Below the pieces are notes generated by a model. It made no database searches. It was not told where the DNA came from and saw only the letters and a list, made by a program, of their open reading frames with translations. Of a DNA stretch of 38,861 bases, positions 26,090 through 36,000 are shown piece by piece (the first letter of the stretch is position 1; every line of letters begins with the position of its first letter). Location of the stretch: NCBI GenBank assembly GCA_029779695.1, contig JAKPAB010000020.1:1-38861 (forward strand), written 5' to 3'. This DNA comes from Bacillota bacterium (GTDB taxonomy: Bacteria > Bacillota > Clostridia > Lachnospirales > Lachnospiraceae). A program made the position numbers and the translations under genes.

Positions 26090-27448
26090 CTACATCTGTG
26101 CCATTCCGAATTCGATTCTTATATCTCTATTCTGATACAAGCTGTCAAACTGATTCAATATTCTTCTAATAACTGCCTCCGCTTTAGTATTGTCCGCATC
26201 CATAAGAAGAATAATAAGCTGATTAGAAGAATATTTTGTCGAGACATCTTCTCGATTAAGAAAATCAGCTATTGCAGCGCTAAGTGCTTCAACAGCCTTT
26301 TCAACCTTAGGATGCTCAACATTTTTATTTTCATTAGTTAGATTGACAGTAAAAAGAACTACCTGAACATCCCTATGATTTCTGTCAATGCTTCTTTTTA
26401 TATAATTATAGATATAATGAAAACTGTCATATTCCACAAAATATGATCCTCTATTATCATCATTTCTTCTCATTATCGCATTCAAATATTCCAGGCCAGA
26501 TTTCATTTCTGCTCTTACTCTCTCAGCATTTCTCTGATCTCTAAAAAAATGAAATGACTTCTTCCCATTTTGTTTTATAAAATAAAGAGCTTTGTCAGCA
26601 TTGGTATATAAAATTGTAAAATTTGTGCCATCTTCCGGTGCAACGGCTATTCCAATTGAAACAGATGTATCTATACAAATATTAAGATTTGCAATTTTCT
26701 TATTCATTTCATGGATGATCCCTTTAGCTTTTAGTTCTACGTCTTTTCTCTCGGTAAGATTTCTAAAATAAACTATAAATTCATCACCACTCAGTCGACA
26801 ACAAATATCATCTTCAGACGCAAAACGAAGTAAAATATCTGAAAAAATGCTTAAGACCTTGTCTCCTGTAGCATGACCATAATTATCATTTATCTGCTTA
26901 AAATTATCCATGTCCATCATGAAAAACGTACCATTTCCACTAGATAACAGATGGCTGTTTATAGCATCCTCGGTAAATGCTCGGTTCCATAATCCTGTAA
27001 GTGGATCTTTTAATGCATCAATTTTAATTTTTGCTGCTTCAATTGTTGTTCGTTCCAACTTCTCGGAAAGATGTTGTCTAAACTCTTCTATCTCCAATAT
27101 CCTTCCCACTCTTTGTCTCAACACCTCTGGTAGAAATGGCTTGGATATAAAATCTACAGCTCCCTCATGAAAACATTTCGTTTCCGTATTGGCATCATTA
27201 TCTGCAGTCAGAAAAATAACCGGAGTGTCAATACCATTTTCTTTTTCTCTAATAAAATGAAGCGTCTCAAATCCGTCAAGATCAGGCATCTTTATATCTA
27301 AAAGAAGTATATCAAATTTATTTTTATCCAAAAGCGTTAGTGCTTCGTATCCACTTTCCACACCTGTTACATCGCAGAATGCTTTTAATGTGATCTCAGC
27401 TATTTTGAGGTTTGTTTTGTCATCATCGACAATCAATGCACTTTTCAT
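26090..27448 (-). CDS. Response regulator with GGDEF domain (diguanylate cyclase)
   Basis: Residues 1-120 are a receiver domain with phosphoacceptor D51 (LLLDIKMPD), T81 and K103. Residues about 145-310 are a GGDEF domain with SGDEF (220-224) in the active loop and normal DMDNFKQINDNYGHATGD; conserved enough to make c-di-GMP. No RxxD inhibitory site precedes the loop. The C-terminal 130 residues again follow the GGDEF fold pattern but carry YSSNQ where GGDEF should be, so a degenerate, non-catalytic second copy is likely. The chosen ATG at 27448 gives a normal REC start (MKSALIVDDDK); longer versions begin with ATG at 27466 or GTG at 27469. The cognate kinase is not evident. A 19-base direct repeat lies upstream. 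Confidence 0.88.
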   Translation of the reverse strand: MKSALIVDDDKTNLKIAEITLKAFCDVTGVESGYEALTLLDKNKFDILLLDIKMPDLDGFETLHFIREKENGIDTPVIFLTADNDANTETKCFHEGAVDFISKPFLPEVLRQRVGRILEIEEFRQHLSEKLERTTIEAAKIKIDALKDPLTGLWNRAFTEDAINSHLLSSGNGTFFMMDMDNFKQINDNYGHATGDKVLSIFSDILLRFASEDDICCRLSGDEFIVYFRNLTERKDVELKAKGIIHEMNKKIANLNICIDTSVSIGIAVAPEDGTNFTILYTNADKALYFIKQNGKKSFHFFRDQRNAERVRAEMKSGLEYLNAIMRRNDDNRGSYFVEYDSFHYIYNYIKRSIDRNHRDVQVVLFTVNLTNENKNVEHPKVEKAVEALSAAIADFLNREDVSTKYSSNQLIILLMDADNTKAEAVIRRILNQFDSLYQNRDIRIEFGMAQM

Positions 27449-27486
27449 CGAAGTATCTCTTTCCATCACTTTTTTCTTTTCAAAAA

Positions 27487-27536
27487 ATAGTTCTTACATG
27501 ATATCCTTTTCTAAAATATAGTTCTTACATGATATC
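27487..27536. repeat. Tandem direct repeat upstream of the REC-GGDEF gene
   Basis: The 19-base word atagttcttacatgatatc occurs exactly twice, at 27487-27505 and 27518-27536, a period of 31 bases. It lies 40 to 90 bases before the response regulator start on its upstream side and 130 bases before the divergent threonine aldolase. It may be an operator, an attachment duplication or chance; the period is close to three helical turns. Confidence 0.75.
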
Positions 27537-27663
27537 ACATTATTAATAAAATTTGTTTTTTTATCTTCTCATGTACTATCAAGTATGCAATAATTTATAA
27601 TATAAAAATTATACATAATAAATAATATTTTATTTATTAGATAAATTACATGGAAGGACTATA

Positions 27664-28701
27664 ATGCAAAAATTTGTAAGTGACTATATGGAAGGGGCTC
27701 ACCCCAATATTCTAAAACGTCTTGCTGAGACAAATATGGATAAATATGAAGGGTATGGTAATGATATTATTTCTCAATCTGCCAGAGAACGCATCCAAAA
27801 ACTAATAGGGAAAAAAGATGCAGAAATATATTTTCTGGTAGGTGGTACTCAGACCAATGAAACTGTTATAAGCACAATGCTAATGCCATATCAAGGCGTA
27901 ATTGCTGTCGATACAGGACATATCAATACTCATGAGGCAGGTGCCATTGAACATGGTGGTCACAAAGTTCTTACTATTAATGGTGTAGACGGGAAAATCT
28001 CCGCAGATAAAATTGATGAATATATAAGTCTTTTTTACAAAGACACCAACCACACCCATGAAGTATTTCCTGGGATGGTATATATTTCTTTTCCATCAGA
28101 ATATGGTACCATCTATTCAAAATCAGAACTTATTGATATAAGAAAAGTATGTGATAAATATGATTTGAAACTATTTATAGATGGAGCCAGATTAGGATAT
28201 GGACTTACCTGCGATAAGTGCGATGTCACAATTACAGACATTTCTGATATAGCCGACGTTTTCTACATTGGTGGTACTAAAATTGGAGCTCTTTTTGGTG
28301 AAGCTGTAGTTTTTCCAAGGCCAAATACCATACCTCATTTTTATACAATGATCAAAACCCACGGTGCTATGCTCGCAAAAGGATGGCTCTTAGGTATTCA
28401 GTTTGACGAGCTTTTCAAGAATGATCTCTATTTTACAATTTCTCAGAATGCCAATATATGTGCCTCTAGAATAAAGAATGAACTTGTCAAAAGAGGAAGA
28501 GCTCTTTACATTGACTCTCCGACAAATCAGATTTTTCCAATTATTTCTCCTAAAGAAGCTCTCGATTTGGATTCAAAAGTCTCATATGGTTTTATGGAGA
28601 CTCTACCTGATGGTAATCTTGTAATTAGATTCTGTACAAGCTGGGCAACCACCTCCGAAGATGTTGATAAATTAATTAAAATTATTGATGAAGTTCTATA
28701 G
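27664..28701 (+). CDS. Low-specificity threonine aldolase-like PLP enzyme
   Basis: A 345-residue fold-type I PLP enzyme of the LtaE/beta-eliminating lyase family (PF01212) that cleaves threonine to glycine and acetaldehyde. The Schiff-base lysine is K206 in YIGGTKIGALFGEA; the phosphate-binding and aldimine residues D173 and R176 are in FIDGARLGYG; GGTQTNETV (60-68) is the usual loop. It is the only clear plus-strand gene. GGAAGG precedes the start by seven bases and a TATAAT is at 27596-27601 without a good -35. It converges with the membrane GGDEF gene across a shared hairpin. Specificity for L-threonine or allo-threonine is not determined. Confidence 0.92.
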   Translation: MQKFVSDYMEGAHPNILKRLAETNMDKYEGYGNDIISQSARERIQKLIGKKDAEIYFLVGGTQTNETVISTMLMPYQGVIAVDTGHINTHEAGAIEHGGHKVLTINGVDGKISADKIDEYISLFYKDTNHTHEVFPGMVYISFPSEYGTIYSKSELIDIRKVCDKYDLKLFIDGARLGYGLTCDKCDVTITDISDIADVFYIGGTKIGALFGEAVVFPRPNTIPHFYTMIKTHGAMLAKGWLLGIQFDELFKNDLYFTISQNANICASRIKNELVKRGRALYIDSPTNQIFPIISPKEALDLDSKVSYGFMETLPDGNLVIRFCTSWATTSEDVDKLIKIIDEVL

Positions 28702-28728
28702 TCCCTAATATTTTAATATCATATAAAT

Positions 28729-28813
28729 GTAAAAAATATGATTTTACACTTGATATCCAGCTACCACTTATTTCATGTTAACCGGTTCAAGGCAAAATCA
28801 TATTTTACTTTTT
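28729..28813. terminator. Shared hairpin terminator between convergent genes
   Basis: Arms gtaaaaaatatgatttt (28729-28745) and aaaatcatattttac (28794-28808) pair with a two-base bulge and a 48-base loop. Each strand ends in a T-rich tract (ctttttaatt on plus). It terminates the threonine aldolase and probably the GGDEF gene on the opposite strand. Confidence 0.55.
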
Positions 28814-28837
28814 AATTATTAATAATGAAAATACTTA

Positions 28838-29884
28838 TTAAAGGATAACACAATTTTTTCCTTGATTCTTACCCTCATAATTTTTAGAATCTGCCATTTT
28901 TATCCATGATTCTACAGTATCTCCATCCTCATAACGTGCAGCACCTATTGTAACCGTTACATGCATAATCTGTTTTTCATATATAAAGTTCTCTTTATAT
29001 ATATTATTTCTAACAGTTTCCATTATCTTTTTCGGGTCATCTTCAGGTTCACTTCCAATAATTAGGAACTCTTCACCTCCCCAACGTCCCACTGTACATC
29101 CGTGGCATGTTTCCTTAATGATATATGACACTCTTCTAAGCACATAATCACCACAATCATGTCCATAAGTATCATTAAACTTTTTAAAATCATCAATATC
29201 AAGCATTGCTATCCATGATTTCTCAACTTCATTGTTTTCAAACAGATTATGAATCTTTGTATCCAGAAAATATCTATTACCTATTCTAGTCAAATTATCT
29301 GTCTCAGCACGGCTTGCCCATATACCCTCATACTTTTTTGTCATTTCAAGAAACATCATCATATAATAAGCAATACCAATAAATGCGAATATAACATTCA
29401 AACTATATAATAAAATAAGTACAATTGAAACCTCTTTTATAATCGGTTTATGAACATCCATATATGAGGAAACGGCAAGTCCAATAACAAGCAAACCTAA
29501 TGAAACGCTTATAGGATGAAATGATCTAATATTATCTCTTCTAAATGCATAGTTCAAAAAAAATGTAAGCGGCATCAAAATCATTGTATAGAAGAAAAAG
29601 CCCGCTCTATTTCCCAAAAAAACAGAGCCTATCGTCATAAATACCAATACCTGTGAATAAGTCAAAATCTCATATAAAAGAATTTTCCTTGTTTCAATAA
29701 GCGCTCTCATAGCTATATAGAAAATTATACTAAAAACATCAAAATATATGAGCACAGGAATATTAAAGACAAGGAAAAAAATTAACAAAAAGAAATGAGC
29801 AAGTACTATCACCAGATTTTCTCTACGGGCAATCTGATAAGGATCATCTAAATAATAATCCATTAAAAACCGAATAATTCGCAT
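28838..29884 (-). CDS. Membrane-bound GGDEF diguanylate cyclase
   Basis: Residues about 20-180 hold about six membrane helices; residues 190-348 form a GGDEF domain with intact GGEEF (269-273), MLDIDDFKKFNDTYGHDCGD and the entry motif TDNLTRIGNRYF. It should make c-di-GMP from two GTP at the inner membrane. No RxxD inhibitory site lies before the loop (CHGCTVGRW instead). The longest frame begins with TTG at 29896; GAGG six bases before the ATG at 29884 favours MRIIRFLMDY. The N-terminal module is not a known sensor. A short inverted repeat (30046-30061) lies upstream. It is transcribed alone. Confidence 0.87.
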   Translation of the reverse strand: MRIIRFLMDYYLDDPYQIARRENLVIVLAHFFLLIFFLVFNIPVLIYFDVFSIIFYIAMRALIETRKILLYEILTYSQVLVFMTIGSVFLGNRAGFFFYTMILMPLTFFLNYAFRRDNIRSFHPISVSLGLLVIGLAVSSYMDVHKPIIKEVSIVLILLYSLNVIFAFIGIAYYMMMFLEMTKKYEGIWASRAETDNLTRIGNRYFLDTKIHNLFENNEVEKSWIAMLDIDDFKKFNDTYGHDCGDYVLRRVSYIIKETCHGCTVGRWGGEEFLIIGSEPEDDPKKIMETVRNNIYKENFIYEKQIMHVTVTIGAARYEDGDTVESWIKMADSKNYEGKNQGKNCVIL

Positions 29885-30081
29885 GCAAATCCTCAATTAT
29901 CAATAAACCAAATTTGTATTTTTATGGTACTATTTTTTTATATACCATGTTGATTATATAATTATATTAACCATACATCAATATATTTTTACAACTATGC
30001 AATATGTATTATTACTATTAATAAATATCCATGATATTATTAAAAACTGATTTTAATCAGTAATAAAAGATCTATACATAA

Positions 30082-30125
30082 TAAAAATACCGGTTCAAAC
30101 CCTGTAGTAGGATTTTAACCGGTAT
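30082..30125 (-). terminator. Terminator of the ATP synthase operon
   Basis: Arms ataccggtt (30087-30095) and aaccggtat (30117-30125) pair perfectly with a 21-base loop and run into TTTTTATT on the minus strand. It begins about 17 bases beyond the atpC stop. Confidence 0.85.
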
Positions 30126-30141
30126 AATCCATATAATAATT

Positions 30142-30564
30142 CTAAATATAGTGACCATTCGAACTGATTTTCAATCTGTTCATGGCTCTTGAAAGAGTTG
30201 CCTTTGTGTGCTCATATTCAACCTGACTTTGTTTCTGCCTAAGTCTCTCTTCTGCTCGCTCTTTCGCCTCTTTGGCCCTGTTGATATCAATATCCTCTGG
30301 CCTTTCTGCCGAGCTTGTAAGGACACTTAATCTATTGTTTATCATAGTCCCTACACCACTAGCCATTACGCCTAACAATTTTGTACCATCCACAAGAGTA
30401 ATTGAGAATGGACCACCCTCTATTGACATGATCCTATTCTCATGATAAGCCTGAATTGATGAAAAACCGTCAGAAAACGGTAGCACGACTTCTTTTACAT
30501 AGCCTTCATAAAATACAGAATTACATGCAATTATTGAAGCAAAAAACCGCTTTTTATCTGCCAT
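30142..30564 (-). CDS. atpC: ATP synthase F1 epsilon subunit
   Basis: The last gene of the operon; 140 residues. The N-terminal beta-sandwich is seen in FYEGYVKEVVLPFSDG and GPFSITLVDGTKLLGVMASG; the C-terminal two helices (residues 85-135) are charged (AKEAKERAEERLRQKQSQ). The subunit is part of the central stalk and inhibits ATP hydrolysis through its helices. N-terminal sequence is less conserved than usual (FASIIACNSVF). A GAGGAA ribosome site precedes the ATG at 30564. Confidence 0.9.
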   Translation of the reverse strand: MADKKRFFASIIACNSVFYEGYVKEVVLPFSDGFSSIQAYHENRIMSIEGGPFSITLVDGTKLLGVMASGVGTMINNRLSVLTSSAERPEDIDINRAKEAKERAEERLRQKQSQVEYEHTKATLSRAMNRLKISSNGHYI

Positions 30565-30594
30565 ACATTCCTCGGATCTAAATAATAAATTACA

Positions 30595-31995
<1,401 letters not shown>

Positions 31996-32895
31996 TCAGA
32001 CTCTCTTTGATTTCGCACCTGCCACAACCTCGGTTATTTCCTGAGTTATAGCTGCCTGTCTGGCTCTCTGATATTTCCTCTGAAGGTCATTCAACATATC
32101 CTTTGCACTGTCCATGGAGTTTTGCATAGCCTGCATTCTTGCGCAGTGTTCTGACGCAAAAGACTCTACCAATGCTCCATATATCTCTCCAATTACAAAT
32201 AGTGGTGCAAGCTCACTGAAGAAATTTTCTAAACCCATTGCCGAAACCATGTTTTCCTGATATATATCTGTAAGATTAGAATAGAGTCCAGGATTATCCT
32301 CTATCTGCGGAGTCTGAAGCGGAAGAAGCGTTTCAAACTGAGTTTCAAGTTGCATAGATGAAACCATTTCTGTATAAATAATATCAAGTTCATCTATCTC
32401 ACCGGATATGTAACTGTCAAGAACTCTATCCGCTATAATTCTTGCTCTATGCATTGTAGGGTTCTGAGCTGTGTAATGGAATTGTGTATCTACATCCATT
32501 CCCTTACTCTCACAATAATGTCGGCCAACTTCTCCGACTACAAACAACTTGTTGTCAGGATTAACACTAATCAGTTCCTCTGCAATTTTCAGAATATTAT
32601 GATTATATCCACCAGCCAAACCCTTATCAGCCGTAACCACAATATAACCAATCTTTTTCTTCTTAAGAACTTTTTCATTCTTTCTAAGAAAAATACTGTC
32701 CAACTTACTAGGATCAGTATGTCTCATTAGTCTGCTGATAGTACTCTGTAGCTTAAAATAATATGGTTCTGAATCAGCAACCATTTTTTTTGCTTGAGTA
32801 AGTTTTGCAGAAGAAATCATATACATGGCATTGGTAATTTTCAGAGTATCGGAAACACTTTTTATTCTTTTTCTAATTTCCTGTTCTCCAGCCAT
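31996..32895 (-). CDS. atpG: ATP synthase F1 gamma subunit
   Basis: The rotating central stalk subunit, 299 residues. Conserved ends are present: the N-terminal IRKRIKSVSDTLKITNAM helix and the C-terminal RKYQRARQAAITQEITEVVA helix, which form the coiled coil inside the alpha3-beta3 ring. The middle (about 90-200) contains VVTADKGLAGGYNHNILK. It overlaps nothing and starts two bases after the atpA stop, with GGAGTAATA ahead of the ATG. Confidence 0.97.
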   Translation of the reverse strand: MAGEQEIRKRIKSVSDTLKITNAMYMISSAKLTQAKKMVADSEPYYFKLQSTISRLMRHTDPSKLDSIFLRKNEKVLKKKKIGYIVVTADKGLAGGYNHNILKIAEELISVNPDNKLFVVGEVGRHYCESKGMDVDTQFHYTAQNPTMHRARIIADRVLDSYISGEIDELDIIYTEMVSSMQLETQFETLLPLQTPQIEDNPGLYSNLTDIYQENMVSAMGLENFFSELAPLFVIGEIYGALVESFASEHCARMQAMQNSMDSAKDMLNDLQRKYQRARQAAITQEITEVVAGAKSKRV

Positions 32896-32897
32896 TA

Positions 32898-34421
32898 TTA
32901 CTCCTTATTATCAGACTCGTACTCCTGTACAAATTCTTCTCCACCTGATACTATTTCAGCTCTAGCCTCATCTGTAAGATCTCCAGTAGATTCTATTTTT
33001 TCTATAAGAGATTTTTTATTTAAATGAAACCATTCAAGTATTTTTCCAGCAAAAACCTTAGTTTCTTCATTTTCGACCTTCAAGAATATCTTTCCCGATG
33101 CCAATGCCAGAAGAAGGACCTGGTCAATCATAGATCTAGGATGTTCCAAAGGCTGTTTTAAAAGTTCCATTAGAACATCACCATATTTAAGCTGCTCTTT
33201 TGTAGTAGCATCAAGATCTGATGAAAACTGTGTGAAAACCTGAATCTCACGATACTGAGCCAAGTCAATACGAATTGTACCAGAAGCCTTTTTCATAGCC
33301 TTACTCTGAGCTGCTCCACCTACTCGAGAAACAGACAAGCCAACGTTAACTGCAGGTCTCATACCTGCATTAAACAAATCACTTTCCAGGAAAATCTGGC
33401 CATCTGTAATTGAAATTACATTTGTAGGAATATAAGCAGATACATCGCCACCCTGCGTCTCAATAATAGGAAGCGCTGTAATAGAACCTCCGCCTAGCTC
33501 TTTTGATAGTCTGCTAGATCTCTCTAATAATCTACTATGAAGATAGAAAACATCTCCAGGATAAGCCTCTCGTCCGGGAGATCTCTCTAGAAGTAGTGAA
33601 ATTGCTCTGTATGCAACTGCATGCTTGGAAAGATCATCGTATACAATCAAAACATCCTTGCCTTTGTGCATAAAATACTCCGCCAAGGAAGTCCCTGCAT
33701 ATGGAGAAATATACTGAAGAGATGCTGAATCACTAGCCATAGAAGCAACAATAGTTGTATATGAAAGTGCGTTATGTCTCTTCAACATATCTACGATTCT
33801 GGCAACAGTTGATGCCTTCTGACCTATTGCTACATATATACAAATGACATCCTTACCCTTCTGATTGATAATGGTATCTGTTGCTATAGATGTTTTTCCG
33901 GTCTGACGATCTCCAATAATAAGTTCTCTCTGTCCTCTTCCAATTGGGAACATTGAATCTATTGCAAGAATTCCTGTTTCCATTGGCTGGTTAACTGACT
34001 GTCTATCAACAATTCCAGGTGCAGGAGACTCAATTGGCATAAAATCATCAGCATTAATATCTCCAAGACCATCTATTGGTGCTCCAAGAGAATTAATTAC
34101 TCTTCCGAGATACTCATCAGACACCGGAACTCCAGCTTTTTTCTTTGTTCTAGTGACCTTTGTTCCCTCACGAATCTTACTATCATCGCCGAGAACGATT
34201 ATTCCTATTCTGTCCTCTCGTATATCCTGGACAAGTCCTTTGGTGCCATCTTCAAAAACTACGATTTCACCATACATGGCATGATCGATTCCATAGACTC
34301 CGGCAATGCCATCACCTATAGTTATAACACTACCAACCTCATGCTCTGTGGAAAGGATCTCATAATTATTTATTTCTTCTTTTAAGATCGAAATGATCTC
34401 ATCTGAACGTATGGAACTCAA
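32898..34421 (-). CDS. atpA: ATP synthase F1 alpha subunit
   Basis: The non-catalytic nucleotide-binding subunit, 507 residues. Walker A is GDRQTGKT, and PGREAYPGDVFYLHSRLLER is diagnostic. The longest frame begins at 34460, but AAAAGGAG followed by CAAAAA points to a TTG start at 34421, giving MSSIRSDEIISILKEEI, a normal AtpA N-terminus. A TTG start and a 103-base gap to atpH are the only unusual points; the gap holds no gene. Confidence 0.96.
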   Translation of the reverse strand: MSSIRSDEIISILKEEINNYEILSTEHEVGSVITIGDGIAGVYGIDHAMYGEIVVFEDGTKGLVQDIREDRIGIIVLGDDSKIREGTKVTRTKKKAGVPVSDEYLGRVINSLGAPIDGLGDINADDFMPIESPAPGIVDRQSVNQPMETGILAIDSMFPIGRGQRELIIGDRQTGKTSIATDTIINQKGKDVICIYVAIGQKASTVARIVDMLKRHNALSYTTIVASMASDSASLQYISPYAGTSLAEYFMHKGKDVLIVYDDLSKHAVAYRAISLLLERSPGREAYPGDVFYLHSRLLERSSRLSKELGGGSITALPIIETQGGDVSAYIPTNVISITDGQIFLESDLFNAGMRPAVNVGLSVSRVGGAAQSKAMKKASGTIRIDLAQYREIQVFTQFSSDLDATTKEQLKYGDVLMELLKQPLEHPRSMIDQVLLLALASGKIFLKVENEETKVFAGKILEWFHLNKKSLIEKIESTGDLTDEARAEIVSGGEEFVQEYESDNKE

Positions 34422-34523
34422 ATTTTTGCTCCTTTTCGTTTTCTGTTGTGTTATTAGCACACCAACTACTATTATTATGCTATTAAAACATTAACTAATT
34501 GCAATGTACTTTAGCGTACAAAT

Positions 34524-35030
34524 TTACTGCTGATTTTTAATGCCCTGTGATAGCTTATCAATTCTCCCTTTAAGTGAATAGTCGATTTCTTTATCATCAA
34601 CTTTCAAAATAAATCCTCTTAAGAGTTCTGGATTGATTGTAATCTTTATGTCAGGGTTTTCAATGCCATAAACCAAATTAACTGAAGCTTTAACTTTATC
34701 AAGTTCCGCGCTTTCAGGTGTTCTTGCTGCAATAAGTTCAATTGTTTTAGAACTTCCAGACTCGCTCTTAATCTTCATATAAATCTCAAAAATATCTGAG
34801 ATTTTATTGCACAGCCCATTATCTGTAACTAAAAACATAAAGTTTTTAAAATTACCATCAAAGATTCTAGTTAAACAGGCCTTCTTTTCTGCAACAAGAA
34901 CACTCGGATTCTGAAGGACGTCCAGCAATTCCGGTGAACCCAAAACAGTTTTAAATCCTTCCTCTGCAGCATCAACCTGTATATCGGAACTAAAAAGAGC
35001 TCTGGCATAAACTTCTGAATCAGGAATCAT
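34524..35030 (-). CDS. atpH: ATP synthase F1 delta subunit
   Basis: The stator subunit linking F1 to the b subunits, 168 residues. Sequence is divergent as usual, but VYARALF at the start, FLVTDNGLCNKISDIFEIY in the middle, and the closing DKEIDYSLKGRIDKLSQGI (consensus D-x-S-x-x-x-R-L-x-x-L) identify it, as does the position between atpF and atpA. An AAAGGAG site precedes the ATG at 35030. Confidence 0.93.
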   Translation of the reverse strand: MIPDSEVYARALFSSDIQVDAAEEGFKTVLGSPELLDVLQNPSVLVAEKKACLTRIFDGNFKNFMFLVTDNGLCNKISDIFEIYMKIKSESGSSKTIELIAARTPESAELDKVKASVNLVYGIENPDIKITINPELLRGFILKVDDKEIDYSLKGRIDKLSQGIKNQQ

Positions 35031-35044
35031 ATGTCAACTCCTTT

Positions 35045-35536
35045 CTAAGATCTAGCCACATTTTTCTTTTTTGCATCTTCGATCATCTTCTCATAAGCAT
35101 CTTTATCAAAATCAGAATTGCCCTCTGAAAGTACTTTTCTTGAAACAGCTATTGCAAGTTCAGCTATCTCCGTCTGAGCATTTCTCATAGCAAGATTCTT
35201 ATCTCTCTCAACAGACTTATGAGCTTCTGATATTATCTCTTCTGCTTCAATTTTGGCTTCATCTACTTTTTTATCATATATTTTTTGAGCATCTTCATCA
35301 GCCTTTTTGAGTTTTGATAATGTCTCTTGCTTCAAGGCACGCATCTTTTCTTCATACTCACTTTGGGCCTTTTCTGCCTCGTTCTTCGTATCCTCTGCTT
35401 CTTTATAGGAATCAGAAATTTTCTTTTCTCTTGCATCAATTACATTTTGAATTGGTTTAAAGAGAAATTTTCGAAGTACAAAATATATGACAAATATATT
35501 GATGACTGTAAAAATTAAACCATCAATCCTAAGCAT
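35045..35536 (-). CDS. atpF: ATP synthase F0 b subunit
   Basis: The peripheral stalk subunit, 163 residues. One membrane helix (about 5-24, ending FLFKPI) is followed by a long, lysine- and glutamate-rich coiled coil (AEDTKNEAEKAQSEYEEKM). This is the typical b architecture with conserved PIQNVIDAREKKI. It lies 14 bases ahead of atpH. Confidence 0.95.
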   Translation of the reverse strand: MLRIDGLIFTVINIFVIYFVLRKFLFKPIQNVIDAREKKISDSYKEAEDTKNEAEKAQSEYEEKMRALKQETLSKLKKADEDAQKIYDKKVDEAKIEAEEIISEAHKSVERDKNLAMRNAQTEIAELAIAVSRKVLSEGNSDFDKDAYEKMIEDAKKKNVARS

Positions 35537-35669
35537 ATTTTTCTCTCGTTTCTTTTCTTATTTATAAACAATACGTTTTGACATTTAATATCAAACTTAA
35601 TACATAATAATCTTTTTATTATATTATTTGCTTTAGCTTGATAAGCTTTTTACTTAATAATCAAATTCT

Positions 35670-35891
35670 TTATTTAAGGAAAAGAATAATCATAATACCA
35701 ATTACAAATCCGTAAATAGCTGTTGCCTCTGCAAGTGCACATCCAAGAAGAAGATTCTTTGATATTTTTGACTCTGCTTCAGGCTGACGAGCTATTGCAT
35801 CTGCTGCTCCCTTTGTTGCTAATCCAATTCCAAGTCCTGCTCCGATTCCTGTAAGCGCTGCTATTCCTGCTCCTAATGCTACCATACTCAT
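35670..35891 (-). CDS. atpE: ATP synthase F0 c subunit
   Basis: The proteolipid rotor subunit; 73 residues in two membrane helices with the polar loop ARQPEAESKI. The essential carboxylate is the glutamate in CALAEATAIYG. The first helix has GIGAGLGIGLATKG. The longest frame begins at 35966, but AAAGGA lies eight bases before the ATG at 35891, giving a normal-length c subunit. Sodium-binding c subunits keep Gln in helix 1 and Ser after the Glu (Ilyobacter-type Q32 and S66); here these are Ile and Ala, so proton coupling is the likely mode. Confidence 0.95.
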   Translation of the reverse strand: MSMVALGAGIAALTGIGAGLGIGLATKGAADAIARQPEAESKISKNLLLGCALAEATAIYGFVIGIMIILFLK

Positions 35892-36000
35892 TTTGTACAT
35901 CCTTTCTACCGATGTTGTCAAACACCATAAAAAATTATTTTTAATTAAATTAGAAACTTTTTTCAACTTACAAACTTAACCACTAGCAAATACCGACTTT

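Noticed and set aside
28746-28793. 48-base loop between the 28.7-kb arms as a structured RNA
   Set aside because: Only an 8-bp aaccggtt palindrome inside; more simply a long-loop terminator between convergent genes.
30046-30061. actgatt/aatcagt inverted repeat upstream of the membrane GGDEF gene
   Set aside because: Two-base spacer and only seven pairs; possible operator but indistinguishable from chance in AT-rich DNA.
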